64,000 nt of DNA, from the NCBI GenBank assembly GCA_023213395.1, contig CM041465.1:81599741-81663740 (forward strand), in the 5' to 3' direction. Position 1 is the first letter of the stretch. Each line of letters begins with the position of its first letter. Shown one piece after another: positions 23,060-34,560 of this stretch. Source of the DNA: Cycas panzhihuaensis. Its lineage: Eukaryota; Cycadophyta. A model generated the notes under the pieces. It did not search any database, was not told the DNA's origin, and saw only the letters and a list, made by a program, of their open reading frames with translations. A program made the translations under genes and the position numbers.

Positions 23060-23955
23060 GACAACAATCGACCCTATACATTTCCTAGACCCTTCATCAT
23101 CTTTTTTGCAAGATAAGAAAAGTTGAAGCACCATTTGAACTTCTCTAATGGTATTGGTTTTATGAATATATTAGTACAATTCTGATTTGTGTGAATCTTC
23201 TCAAGTGCCACTCCACCTGCTTCCACAACCTGTCTAACAAAATGGTACTTAAGAGCAATATACTTTGTTCTACTATGATAAGCTGGATTCTTGGCTAAGT
23301 AAATGGCACTTTGACTATCATAAAATACCTTTACATTTTCCTATCTCCTTCTAAGCACAACTAATAGACCCTATAACCAGATTATTTCTTTACAAGCATA
23401 TGCTACACTAACATATTGAACTTATGTAGTTGACAGTGTAATTGTGCTCTGCAATTTAGACATCTAACTAGCTAGACCATTTATAAGAGTGAAAACAAAG
23501 CCTAAAGTAGACCTTTTTTTGTCTAAATCTCCTGTAAAGTCTAAATGAACATATCCATAAGCCTGATTACCTATACCTCCAAAGGTGATGCAGTAGTCAC
23601 TTGTGCCTCTCAAATACTAAAGTAACCATTTCACTGCAGCCCAATGTTCCTTTATTCAATTTTCCATAAGCCTGCTAACTACACCGACTGCATGTGAAAT
23701 ATCAGGTCTTGTACATACCATGGCATACATCAAACTTCCTACTACACTAGCATAAGGCACACGAGACATATAAACCTTTTCTTCTTCACTACTAGGACTC
23801 ATATTCGAAGAAAGCTTAAAGTGGGAAGCTAATGGGATACTTACTATTTTCACATTTGCAATACCAAACCTGGTTAGCACCTTTTCCACATATTTCTACT
23901 GTGATAACCATAGCTTACCATTTTTTATGTCTCTGTGTATCTCCATGCCTAAGAT
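23060..23955 (-). pseudogene. Copia RNase H
   Basis: Minus-strand reading holds the segment after RT (MEKVLTRFGIANVK, YMSRVPYASVVGSLMYAMVC, RPDISHAVGVVSR at 23656-23889) and, nearer the LTR, the RNase H end with SAIYLAKNPAY-like and KYHFVRQ motifs. Several stops are present. It lies C-terminal to RT, as usual for copia pol. Confidence 0.8.
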
Positions 23956-24674
23956 TTATTTTGCGGCTCCTAGATCCTTCATATCAAATGTCCTAGCAAA
24001 TTGAGCCTTTAGCTTATTAATTTCTTCCATGCTCTTGCTTGCAACTAGCATGTCATCAACATATAATACCAAGATAATGAATAAGCCATTGTCCATAAAT
24101 TTAAAGTAAACACAATGATCATATTCACTTCTTTTGAAATTTTGGCCCTCCATGAAGGCATCAAACTTCTTGTACCACTGCATAGGTGATTGCTTTAGGC
24201 CATATAATGATTTCATGAGCCTGCAAATAAGTCTTTTTCTGCCATCCTGTACAAACCCTTCTGGTTGATCCATATGATCTCCTCATCTAAATCTCCATGT
24301 AGAAAAGTTATTTTTACATCTAACTACTCCAACTCCAAATCAAGAGAAGCTACTAATACTAACAGCACTCGAATTGAAACAAGTTTGACGACTGGTGAAA
24401 AGATCTCATGAAAATCAATACTTGCTTTCTGTACATAGCCTTTAGCCACTAATCTTGCACTATATTTATCAACCTTTCCATCAACATCTATTTTCATCTT
24501 AAAGACCCACTTGCAACCAACAATCTTGCTGCCATGTGGAAGTTCTACCAAGTCCCATGAATTATTTTTCTTCAATGCATCTATCTCTTCCTGCATAGCC
24601 CTCTTCCACTTCTCACTATGGATATCATCTACTGCTTCTTGATAACATGTAGGCTCACCATCATTAGAAACCAA
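23956..24674 (-). pseudogene. Copia reverse transcriptase
   Basis: Motifs in order on the minus strand: KKNNSWDLVELPHG, KWVFKMKIDVDGK, ARLVAKGY, FSPVVKL, then after a break MDQPEGF, SLYGLKQSPMQWYKKFD and YVDDMLVASKS. The catalytic YVDD codons are at 24052-24063 and intact. A frameshift around 24275-24325 separates the halves (24324-24674 and 23956-24273). Confidence 0.9.
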
Positions 24675-24863
24675 AGTAATAGAAGTAAACAGGTTGTACC
24701 TGTCAGGTGGATGACTAACTCGTGTAGATCTTCTAATCGTTGGCAGAGGAGTGTCTACATACTCCTATAAATCTGTTGCAGATTCATCTTCAGAAAGATC
24801 TTCCTGCTCTTCTGATTCCAAAGATGGATAGGTTTCAAACTTGACCTATTGATGTTCATCTTT

Positions 24864-26100
24864 CTACTCCTGTTTCATTTCAACTTCTATACTATCTAAT
24901 TTTAGAAGGGGAGATTCATCAAATATAACACCTTTGTTAATGGCGATTTTGTAGGTAGTAAGATCCCACAACCTGTATCCCTTCACACCATCTTTATCAC
25001 CATAACCAACAAACATATATTTCTTGAATTTTGGGTCTAACTTTGAACGTTTACTTTTATTAGTCCAAGCATAAGCATCACAACCAAAAACTCTCAAATT
25101 TGAATAATCACATGGATGTCCAGTCCATACCTCTTCAGAAATCTTACAATCTATTTCAAGTGATGGTGATCTATTTACTAAATAGCAAGTTATTTGAATA
25201 GCTTCTACCCACAAGCCTTGTTCCACTCCGGCATTACTTAACATGCTTCTTGCTCTTTCCAAGAGTGTCCTATTCATGTGCTCAGCAATGCCATTTTGCT
25301 ACAGAGTATAGCTAGTGGTCTTATGTCTTTCGATCACAACTTCTCTGCAATAGTTCTCAAACTCCAAGGAATTGAACTCACCTCCATTGTCAGTTCTTAA
25401 ACATTTGATTGACTTACCAGTACTGTTCTTAACTAGAGCCTTGAACTGCTTAAACACACTGAAAACTTTAGATTTCCTTTTCAAAAAATAGACCCATACC
25501 TTCCTGGAGTAATCATCTATAAAAATGACAAAATACAATGATCCTCCAAAAGATATTTTAGGGGTTGGTCCCCACACATCTAAATGTATGTAATCCAGAA
25601 TGCCTTTACTAGTGTGACTCCCTACTTTAAACCTAAGACTACATTATTTTCCAAAAACACAATGTTTACAGAAAGCTAAATCTGAAAGTTGTAAGTTAGG
25701 AAGTATCTTACGATTTATCAGCACCTTAAGTCCTTTCTCACTCATATCCCCAAGTTTATGATGCCATCTTCTGAAAACTTCTGCAATCTTTGATGTTGTA
25801 GTTATTTGGCTGACATCTATACTTCCCACTAAAATATAAAGATTTCCTTTCTTTAAAGCTTTCATAACAACCAAGGCGCCCTTTGACACATTTAGGACTC
25901 TTTCATGACTTGTATGCTTAAAACCACCTGAATCTAGTTCAACTAAGGAAATCAGATTCTTTTTCACATCATGTACATGTCTAACCTCAGTTAATATTCT
26001 CACTACCCTATCAAACATCTTAATTCTGATGCTACCAATGCCCACTGTCTTACAAGAAACTTCATTTCCCATAAGCACATGACCACCATAAAGAGGTTGG
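24864..26100 (-). pseudogene. Copia integrase with GAG-pre-integrase domain
   Basis: The GAG-pre-integrase segment (about 25644-26100) ends in CKHCVFGK. The core (25299-25640) reads LDVWGPTPKISFGG, IDDYSRKVWVYFLK and RTDNGGEFNS; the last part (24864-25277) starts MNRTLLERARSML preceded by the catalytic-Glu segment, and ends EVWTGHPCDYSNLRVFGCDAY. The second Asp (RTDNG) is visible. Stops at about 25298 and 25640 and a frameshift upstream disable it. It would insert element DNA into the chromosome. Confidence 0.9.
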
Positions 26101-27018
26101 TATGATAAGAACCAACTCTTGTGTAGACACGTGGTGCGAAGCACTTGAATCTAATAGCCAGTCATGGTCATAATGAGAAACATTATAAGCGACCAAGACA
26201 TCATCATCCATACCTTGATTTGACTCCACCTGATTCACCTCCCTGGCAGGATCTTCCTTTTTTTGGAACTCCTTCCTTTTAAAGCAATCCTTCTTGAGGT
26301 GACAAGTCTTATTACAATGCCAACACTTGAGCTTACTCTTTTTGCTCTTTGACTTGGACCTTGATGTATCCCTAGAGTTTTGTCCTCTCTCAAACATTCT
26401 ACCCATTGTCGTCATAGCTTCTGGTATGGAGGTTTCAAGGCTAGATTTCCTTCGTACTTCTTCCATTAGCAAAGCACTCATAATAGAAGCATATTCTAAT
26501 TCATCTATAGTGCTAAAACTAATTGAGGTGACAATATTATCCTAAGATTCAGGTAATGAGCATAACAAGGTAATAGCCTTATCCTCATCCTCAATTTTAA
26601 CATCAATACTAGTCGACTGATAAATAAGAGTATTGAAAATATTTAAATAGTCAGCAATTTTTGTACCTTCCTTCATCCGTAATGAGTACAGTTGCCTCTT
26701 CAGGTAGATTTGATTCGTTACTGATTTAGTCATATACAGGTCTTCCAACTGGGTCCATAATCTTACTACTATCTGATCCCCTACGATGTTAAACAAAACT
26801 TCATCTGCCAAGCACAACCATATTGTGCTAAGTGCCTTTTTATCTAAATCCTCCCATTCATCATCGTCCATCCCTATGGGTTTCTTCGATTTTCCTGCAA
26901 GGGCTTTGTACAAACCCTGCTGTACAAGAATATCATACGCTTTTAGCTTCCACAACTTGAAGTTATTCTTGCCATTGAATTTCACCACCTCAAACTTTGC
27001 ACTTGCTAGTTTCGCCAT
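26101..27018 (-). pseudogene. Copia gag, zinc knuckle and protease
   Basis: The start codon at 27016-27018 (MAKLASAKFEVVKFNG) is chosen because the conserved gag motif FNGKNNFKLWKLK follows at once and the primer site lies 57 bases upstream. Gag continues through DDDEWEDLDKKAL and LWTQLEDLY; a TAG at about 26541 replaces a Trp codon. The zinc knuckle CWHCNKTCHLKKDC (about 26290-26331) keeps its C-C-H-C ligands. The protease box near 26135-26160 reads LLDSSASHHV, with Gly of D-S-G changed to Ser. Confidence 0.9.
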
Positions 27019-27074
27019 TTGGTGTATAAAAGCGGACACCAAAAACTTCACAAACTCGCTGCAGAAAAAATGTG

Positions 27075-27087
27075 GCTCTGATACCAC
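27075..27087 (-). other. Primer-binding site of the minus-strand copia element
   Basis: On the minus strand TGGTATCAGAGCC, a perfect initiator-Met type site, begins two bases after the 5' LTR. Confidence 0.9.
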
Positions 27088-27088
27088 T

Positions 27089-27732
27089 TGTTGAGAATAC
27101 AAGGTCCCAAACCTTAAATTGCCACAAGATCTGAACTATTTTGCAACTAGTTATAGGAAATGAAACTTAAATTAAACATGCAAGTTCTAAAATCAGAGAT
27201 AATACAAAAAAATGAATATGAAAGCCAAACATCACACATGCACCCAATATAACATGGTAAAACCCCAGCAGTGTACTAGAGAAACATCCACACAGGAAAG
27301 GTATCGATCTTTATTGTTGCAGAATGGAGAAAAAGTACATCTCAGTAGCATAGTGCTCTCAGGAATGACAACCAGTCACCACCCTCATCACAATACATTA
27401 CACTACATACGACATAATAAGAATAGCCCTAAATCAGGCTACATGAGAGGGACATCTAAGGCATGAATCTCTACCGTAGAATCTAGCGTATGTGTATCAA
27501 ACCACCCTGATTCTCTTTACATTTTAATATGGTTTACAGCACTAATTTTTTGGGTTGGGGGCTATCGCACCCGAACCCCCTCTTAGTGGGTGGCGTTCTA
27601 CGCCCCCCGCACCCCCTGGTCAAGGGGGGCTCCTACCCCCCTTGGAACCCCCGAGAAAGATTAGGGCTATAAACTGCGCTGCCAACATGCCAAAATTTTA
27701 GCCTTAAACTATTTTTATCACAATATCTGACA
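27089..27732 (-). repeat. 5' LTR of the minus-strand copia element
   Basis: 644 bp, TGTTGAG...ATCTGACA on the plus strand. Contains a GC-rich inverted repeat at 27621-27645. Same length as the 5' LTR of the plus-strand copy (49074-49717). Confidence 0.9.
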
Positions 27733-27737
27733 CCATT

Positions 27738-28180
27738 CAGTGAAATACTTTATCATGGTCATGATAATCTTGTGCTACAATGAAGAAGAAGGGGTTATGG
27801 CCCCAATGAGGCCTAATCCCCATTGGAAGAAAGGCCATGGAGAAATAATAGGGAGTAGGGCCTCAGAAGGTAAACGAAAGATGTTGGTGTGCTCTAAACA
27901 CCTATGACATCGCAAGGCATAGGCATGAGCATCCTTAAAGAGGGACAACCAATAGTAACCCATGCAAGAGATCCTCTGTTCCATGGATTGGCCCCTAAAG
28001 TGGCCCCCATAAATGTTGTTATGGAACTCATAAAGTATATGGTTCACTCTGTCAAGATCGATACAATAAAAGAGGATGCCATCAAAGGATCTTTTGTATA
28101 ACACCCCTTCTATGAGAAAGTACTACCTAAGAGTGGCCATAATATATGACCTTACCTTCTCACTAGCATCAAGATAATAC
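27738..28180 (-). pseudogene. Tat integrase, zinc-binding N-terminal part (inverted, unit alpha)
   Basis: An open stretch of 109 codons (27775-28104, minus) reads LYEFHNNIYGGHFRGQ, GYYWLSLFKDAHAYALRCHRC and WGLGLIGAI. The two His and the C-X2-C form the HHCC zinc-binding domain. The first catalytic Asp region is GLGL here instead of GLDL, so that Asp is lost. It continues 21990-22477 across the copia insertion. Confidence 0.85.
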
Positions 28181-29148
28181 TACTGCTCAGTGAGGTATCA
28201 TACAATGTCCCCATATCATTCACTATCACTCAATGGATGGGCGGATGAGTTTTGAATGGAAAAGATATGCTCATTTGGTAAAGAATTATCAATAGGAACA
28301 TTCGAAGAGTTAGGGATGGAGGCATCAGCTAGTTGTTCGGCAACCACCATCCCTTTCTTTGACTTCCTTTAATGATTTGGAGGTTGAATTCTTGAAGGAG
28401 GTTGTCCCACTTATGGATCCTACCTATCAGATTAGATTAGGTTAAGAGGTACCTCAAGGGATTGGATTGAATAATCACATGGTAATTCCTGAATTTCTTG
28501 GTGGCATGCAACAAGGCAAGACATTTCCTTTCGGCAGGGGAGTAGTTGAGCTCAACAGCAACTAAGGTGTGCCTGATAAAGTAGATGGCCCTCTTGGTTC
28601 TTGATTCATCCTCTTAGATAAGCATAGCCCCTAAGGACTCATCAGTAGCTGAAGTATAAAGGATAAATGGTCAATTGAAGGGGGGAGACACCAAGATTAG
28701 GGCGAAATCCAAGGCTCTTTTGAGCTCTTTGAAAGCTTCCTAGGCCTTTAGAGAGTACACAAAAGGAGCCCCCTTCTTCAATAAGTTAGTGATGGGTTTA
28801 GCGTTTATGGCAAAGTTTGCCCAAAACCACCTAAGGAAGCCTAATCTACCAAAAAATGACTTAATTTATTGTTGAGTCTTGGGAGGAGACATGTTAAGGA
28901 TGGCCTTGACTTTATTAGGATCAATCTAGATTCCTTATTTTGAAATAAGAAAACCAAGGAGTTTGTTGGCTGATACAACAAACACACATTTAAGAGGGTT
29001 TAATATCTCGTGATATTTATGACACTTGGTAAAGATGGTTCTTAAATCATTAGGATGGTGGGTCCTTATGTAAAAAAGACCCATCATGCCATCTATGAAA
29101 ACCTCAAAGCTTTTATTTATGAGGTCATGGAAGATAAGTTGTATCACC
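28181..29148 (-). pseudogene. Tat RNase H and C-terminal half of RT (inverted, unit alpha)
   Basis: Minus-strand reading gives the gypsy RNase H at about 28450-28650 and the RT end at 28935-29150 (IFHDLINKSFEVFIDGMMG, where the FMDD box reads FIDG, then NKLLGFLISK). 28181-28844 is the inverted twin of 1-667. The RT stops abruptly at about 29148, where LTR-B begins in the opposite orientation. The same break occurs at 62857. Confidence 0.85.
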
Positions 29149-29344
29149 AAGCTACAAGTCTCCTTTTTATCAAGATTTTATTCTTCATTTATTGCACTAT
29201 AAGGGTTTCTTCTAACAAACACCAAAAGATCCTCTTCTTCACCCAGTTTGCTAGGTAGACCTACTTCAAATCTGCTTGTACTAGGCATTCTTAGATTAGT
29301 CCTTTGATTTCCTTTTTAAATAATATAGGTAATCTTCTACTAGT
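29149..29344 (+). repeat. LTR-B, copy B3, left piece
   Basis: Homologous to 16070-16262 of B1. Split by the 16.46-kb element inserted at 29345; the LTR resumes at 45814. Confidence 0.85.
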
Positions 29345-32072
29345 TGTTTCCCGACTACCGGGAATGGATACAAATAGGTCGACTCAGGTAAGCTCAGGTA
29401 TGTTTCTCCCTTTTCACTTGCATCATTCGGTTGGAAAGGTTGATAGAAGCATTGCCTCTCTGCGTGACTATTTTCTTTATTTTGCATGATCACTTTGCAT
29501 TTTGTTGCCTGTTCATGCTGCCTATCGTATCGTGAGCCTATGACGACCCAGTAGGACCTACCTTTCCACAGGGTAGGCATCCCCATGGCACTATACGACC
29601 TTCCGTGCTATCTCCACGCTGTTTTAGTTCCCTTTTTTGGATCGTATGATCCGTTCATACCCCTGCCTTGACTTTGTTTTGAGATCTTCGCTTATTGATG
29701 TTTACCTGCCTCTGTCCAAGTGCTTTCTAGGTGTCTCGACCACTGAGCGGGAGGGCCAACCCCTCCCAGGCCTGTCAAATCATCCTCCAAAGCTCTCAGA
29801 GCCCAAAAATCTGCCATTCTGGCTTTCTGGTCTCACACCATTGTAAACTTAGCGGTACTGCGAAGTTTATTGCGATCTGCATGAAGTTCTGCATGATCTG
29901 TTGTCATCAGTTATTTTTTAAAATCTGCCGTGGTAATTTTTACGTTTTCCGCGAAATTGCCATGTGGTCTCGCATCCACCTCAGCCCTATTCGTCCTCTT
30001 AGGGCTGGGGTGGACATAAGTATTCATACCCTCATCATTTTGAGGGATCTTTAGGTCATTTTTACTCTACAACACAACAACTTCTGCTCTCCAGCTCCTT
30101 CTGTCACACATGTTTCTGCAGGCCTGCATTTCCTGCAACCCCAAGCCAGGATATGCCTGCAACTCTTTGCTTCCATGATGGGAAGTCTCTCTTTAGGTTC
30201 CATCGAGTGTTTTTAGTGCTGATTCCTCCAGAACTCACCCAATAGCACTCCTTTCAGTTGTCCGTTGGATTTGCCTCCTGCGAACCCCTACAGGGACCCT
30301 CCTTCTTATTGTTAGCAGGCCCAGGTCTATCATACATCTGCCCAATAGGTCTTACCAACTCCTTTCTTCCATTTTTTTGGTGATTTACTCCCTTTTTGGA
30401 CCCATTTCTTGCTTTATTTACTCATTTCCTTCAGTTTTCACTGTTAGAAAGTTATCTTTCCATTGTATCTTACTTGTTGCTCCTTGGCTCCATCTTCCCT
30501 CCATTGGTTTTACTGAAGAGAATAACAAGAGAAGAGCCCTAAGGCTGGGTGAAGAAAGTAAGGTGGGGCATTCCCCCTTTCAGTCCTTCTCTTCAAGGGT
30601 AATCCCTTCCCACCTTCTCTTCTCTCATCCTATGTTCTTCTTGAGATTACTAGGAGAGTTTGAGACCTAGGCCAGTGATGGACTGTCAGTGTATGCAGCC
30701 ACTTGCTGCGCTGATTCTAGGCCTGCTCACCCCTTGTTTGGACCCCCATAGAGTCCCCCATGTTATTGGGTACCCCTTGTCCTCACTAGCAAGGGTTTGG
30801 GCACCAGATTACTGCCCATAGCAACTCCACATCCTACTTACCTCTCAACACTCTCTTGCTTTTTCTTTGGCATCTTTGGTTGTCCTTAGTGGCTTTTACC
30901 TGTTACCTTGCTATGTTTATGAGTCATGTGGACATTTCAGCAGAGGGTTAGCCATCTCGAGGCTTCCCTTATACCATTTTCACTTGGTGTCTAGCCATGT
31001 TTGAGAGAGGGTTTGTAGAGTTTGTTGCAGTAATTGTCTTTCTCTAACATTCTAACGTTAACAGCACTTATATACACTTGCATGTACATAGATTGTTTCT
31101 TGCAGCCCCTTCTTGGAAGGGATAGGTTTGTGCATGTGTAGGTTGTTGCAGTGCTCTCGCAAAGGTGTTAAGCACTTGAATTCGAGTAAGGTTTCTTTTA
31201 TTTTGCCCTTTGCTTCCACTTATATTTCCTTTCTTTCTTTCCTTTCGTAAGGGGAAGGTAAGGAAGCCCCTCTGTCATCCATGGGCTTGGTGAGGATGTG
31301 CGTGGCACGTGGACGAAGTCTCCTATCGGCCGCTACCTTCCCGGGTACGTACTTCTTTCTTTTGCCCTCGCTTTCCTTTTCACGCTTTTAGTTGTGGTCT
31401 ATGCATTAGTTAACCAGGTCAAACATAAAAAGAGAAAAGGAAATTAACATCTTTACTTGCATTTATATATTTGTACTTTACACACCACATTCACTTAAGG
31501 AAAGGACTTTCAGAGATTTTCCCTTCGCCCTTTTCCTCAGCTTGCAAACCCAATCCTCGCCCTCTTTGGCTTGTCTTTTGTTTGATTTTATTTTTTTGCA
31601 CATGCTATATCACTCTCGCCTTCTCGGTTGAACCATTAAGGGAGATTTTGGGATTGTTGTCTGCTCCTACTCCTTTCTCCTCTTCTCAGCTCTATTTGAT
31701 TGGCCAAATAGCCAAGAAGATCCTAGCTGCACCATAGGCTATTGCCTACCTTACTCCCGCTTGTTTCCCTACATCATAGGGAAACCCTTAAGGATCTTCT
31801 CCCTCCCATTCTGGCCATCCAAGGGTGGGAGGAGTTTCCTCCTAAGTCTATCCAGGCTACCTCTCTCACCTTCCTCCTTTCTCTCTAATATGGGGAACCA
31901 TTCTCAGGTAGTTGGGTATCATCTGTAGGTCTCGAACTCGCGCTCTAGCGTACAGGGTGCCCTGCGTCTTACTCGCTTTGCTTGTAGGTTTCTATCTGCA
32001 CCCTCGATACCGCTATCGATCATCCTCACTATTCCTACTCAGCTAGGTGACTATCTCATAGACGCGCATCCA
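29345..32072 (+). repeat. 5' LTR (LTR-A) of the complete Tat element
   Basis: 2728 bp, TG...CA. It aligns end to end with 43073-45808 with frequent single-base differences, so insertion was not recent. It holds the conserved block GGGGAAGGTAAGGAAGCCCC (31251-31270) shared with LTR-B, and later GGGTACGTAC. Confidence 0.95.
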
Positions 32073-32073
32073 C

Positions 32074-32092
32074 TGACGACCATATTGGGGAC
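32074..32092 (+). other. Probable primer-binding site of the complete Tat element
   Basis: TGACGACCATATTGGGGAC starts one base after the LTR, the position of the primer site. Its shape resembles the TGGCGACxxxxxTGGGGA sequences found after Tat LTRs. The tRNA was not identified. Confidence 0.55.
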
Positions 32093-32239
32093 TTGCCAGT
32101 AAGCGAGCTAGTCTCTACCCCTTCCTGTTGGTATTGCTACCTTCTAGTGGTTCCTTCCACTTCATCTCCTTCGTTAGGCAAACCCCAATGTGCACTCTTT
32201 TTGGCTCTTTCCTTCTTCTAAAGTGTTGGCAAGCTTTGT

Positions 32240-33091
32240 ATGCGACACTTCTCTCATCGCCTACGTGGTTTGCCTCCATTGTTAGAAGATCCTAGGTATC
32301 GTCCTCTTCTATCATCGTATTCTGATTCAACCATGGAAGGATACCCTTCCGATTGGGCCTATCACGCCTTTGGCTCGGGAACTCACGAGTTCCCTGCATC
32401 CATTCTAGGATCCACCCAAGAAGGTGATGATCCTGTCTACTACCTGGGTGATCAGCATCACCCCCTTGACATCCATCCTTCTACTCATGTAGTAGAAGAC
32501 TTATCTCCTCTTGAGGTTCACCACCCTATTGGTGATTCTTATGAGGAGCGCCCTAAGGGGTCTACATTATTCGAGGTTCCATCCACCTGTTATGGTCACG
32601 TAGATACCCCTCCCACTGACGTGGTTAAAGCTATTAGCGAGTGCTTTCGAGTGACTCATCTTCAATCACGTCCCAGGTGGTTTGAAGATGTTTTGCATGG
32701 TGGAGCATCTTCTTCATCTGCTCCTTTACCACCTTCTTCATCTGCACCTGCTCCTTCTACTACAAGTAACCCTTTCATTCCAATATGTTCATCCCCTTCC
32801 ATTCCTACACCAACCTTAGGGATGAATGTTGTGCCTTCAATCCCTCGTTATGGTCCTAGTTCTTTAGGAACCTCCCGTGGTATGTCTTTCCCTCAGTTGG
32901 GGGTTAGCATACCCTTTCTTAGTCAAGCTAATGTGCCTTCCCCTAATGTGGCACATGCATTCCCTAGTAGACCTATCGGTCCTACTAGCTCTTCAGCTGC
33001 TAGTCATGTGGGACCCGCTCCCATATATCCCCGAAACCAACCTAGTGGTTCTTCGCTTTACATACCCCCAGGTTATATCTCTAAACCTTAG
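32240..33091 (+). CDS. gag N-terminal region, Ser/Pro-rich (283 residues open)
   Basis: First ATG after the LTR that opens a long frame. The protein is rich in Ser, Pro, Gly and His, with SSSSAPLPPSSSAPAPST near residues 156-175. No named domain; such disordered N-termini precede the capsid in Tat gag. The TAG after YISKP is probably mutational because the same frame goes on with GKGNNIPAYGVDPLYPYG and leads into the capsid. This is the longest open piece of the element's gag-pol. Confidence 0.65.
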   Translation: MRHFSHRLRGLPPLLEDPRYRPLLSSYSDSTMEGYPSDWAYHAFGSGTHEFPASILGSTQEGDDPVYYLGDQHHPLDIHPSTHVVEDLSPLEVHHPIGDSYEERPKGSTLFEVPSTCYGHVDTPPTDVVKAISECFRVTHLQSRPRWFEDVLHGGASSSSAPLPPSSSAPAPSTTSNPFIPICSSPSIPTPTLGMNVVPSIPRYGPSSLGTSRGMSFPQLGVSIPFLSQANVPSPNVAHAFPSRPIGPTSSSAASHVGPAPIYPRNQPSGSSLYIPPGYISKP

Positions 33092-34560
33092 GGGTAGGGT
33101 AAAGGGAACAACATTCCAGCTTATGGTGTGGATCCACTATATCCATATGGGGTTGCACCACCTACGGGTGTCCCATATGGGCTAAACCCAGTCCCACACC
33201 CTCCTTTTCCACCATCTAGCGTAGCTTCTTACGCTGCGCCTTCGCAAGGGAACCTAGCTTCCTTTTTAGGCACTTATCCTTCAGTCCCTTTCTAGGAAGG
33301 GGTGCTTCCCCAAGGAGGGATGGGTGTACCACCCCCACCCATTCCTTAATCATTACCGTTTGTCGATCCTACGGTCCATGCAAGGACATGCCCCTTCATG
33401 GATTATAGATTGATGCCATTATCTGTTGAGGCATTAAGAACTAACTTACTGCCTCACCCTCCCAAAGTTCCTTAATTTGATGGAACTTTCTCACAAGACC
33501 CAGCGGAGCACATCTATAGTTTTCCTATGGCGTGTATTCATTACTAGGCTTATAACCACATCTTGATGAAACTATTCCCTTGATCTTTGCAAGGCGATGC
33601 CCTTAAGTGGTTTTATCGCCTTGCCGCTCATTCCATTTTCTCGTTCTAGTAACTTGTGGACGAGTTCATCAATTATTTTGATGTCGCTCGCCCATTTGAA
33701 AGTGGAATGAAATCTCTTCTATTGCTAAAGCAAGGTCACGATGAGATGAATCATGACTTTGCATGACAATTCCATGACCTTCTTCATTCCACTAAGGCCA
33801 CGTTACCCAAGGAATTGAAGAGGGATCTTTTCGTTAAAGCACTTCGCCCCGAAGTCCATGTGGAAGTCCTTAAAATGGGGGCGACTACATGCGACACCGT
33901 GATTGCAAAGTGCTTAGCGCTTGAGGCTATTGAGATCCAAGCCAAACTCAAGAAGCCTCTCAAGCCCTCACAGTGACGTGAGGCACCACCTCCAACTAAA
34001 GATACTAAACTGTAACAGTCTTCTAGGTCTTCTTCTCATCCAACTGAGAAGATCCTAGATTCACTTACATCCACTATATGTTCATTCAAACATATGATAA
34101 AGGAACTCAAATTACAAGCTCCTTCATCCCTAACTTCTAACAAACAAATTCAACAGCCTACCTAAGCTTCCCTTCCTAGGAATGGTAGCACCCAGTCCTC
34201 TCAAGCAAGGAAACCAGATTCCTCACTTGAGAAGAAGTGGTGTTCCATTCATGGGGAGTGCTTCCATGATGACTCACGTTGTAGGGCCCAGCATCCCAAG
34301 GAGGCCCCTCGACATGACTCCTCCTCTAAATGGGCCTCAGGGCCTAATATAGACCAATCGGCCCATAAGGATCCGTTCCCCAAACATGGGGAACGTGATC
34401 ATAATACTCAACCCAAAAAGAACCGAAACCGGGGAAGATTACTGAATTCCTGTCCTTACCGCGATAAAGGGAAGGGCACCTTGGATTTGTCTTCTTCTTC
34501 GCATTCCCCTAACTGACGCACTCCATTACCTTCGCAGCCCTGAAATAAAGGAAAGAAGGT
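33092..34560 (+). pseudogene. gag capsid (retrotransposon gag domain) and zinc knuckle
   Basis: With about ten stops the frame reads the classic retrotrans_gag order: FDGTFSQDPAEHIYSF, LQGDALKWFYRL, LVDEFINYFDVARPFESGM, FHDLLHSTKATLPKEL and ALRPEVHVEVLKM. The zinc finger WCSIHGECFHDDSRC (34237-34281) is C-X2-H-X4-H-X4-C, the Tat form. It would form virus-like particles and bind element RNA. A basic, Asn/Lys-rich tail follows near 34400-34450. Confidence 0.8.

Larger units (their letters stand above)
19535..23831. repeat. Tandem duplication, unit 2
   Basis: Longer counterpart of 15915-19534, carrying the segments deleted in unit 1. It continues without a break into the rest of the minus-strand copia element, so it is the parental arrangement. 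Confidence 0.85.
22478..27732 (-). mobile_element. Ty1/copia element, minus strand, 5255 bp
   Basis: LTRs at 22478-23048 (3') and 27089-27732 (5'), TSD CCATT at 22473-22477 and 27733-27737. On the minus strand the order is 5' LTR, initiator-Met primer site, gag with zinc knuckle, protease, integrase, RT, RNase H, polypurine tract, 3' LTR: the copia order (integrase before RT). Numerous stops and a few frameshifts make it inactive. Same family as 49074-54384 on the other strand and the truncated copy at 18475-19534. Confidence 0.95.

Noticed and set aside
21990-29148. One LTR-B element with a normal internal region on the minus strand
   Set aside because: LTR-B reads on the plus strand (polypurine tract and TGTTTCC start at 15115-15131, similarity to LTR-A), while pol is on the minus strand and lacks gag and the N-terminal half of RT, so it is a rearranged unit.
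30377-30670. ORFs inside the long LTRs (30377-30670, 31471-31737, 43365-43790, 44850-45128, 16500-16802, 20180-20422)
   Set aside because: They are not preserved as frames between the LTR copies and consist of T/C-rich translations (Phe, Leu, Ser, Pro). I treat them as chance ORFs of pyrimidine-rich LTR sequence.
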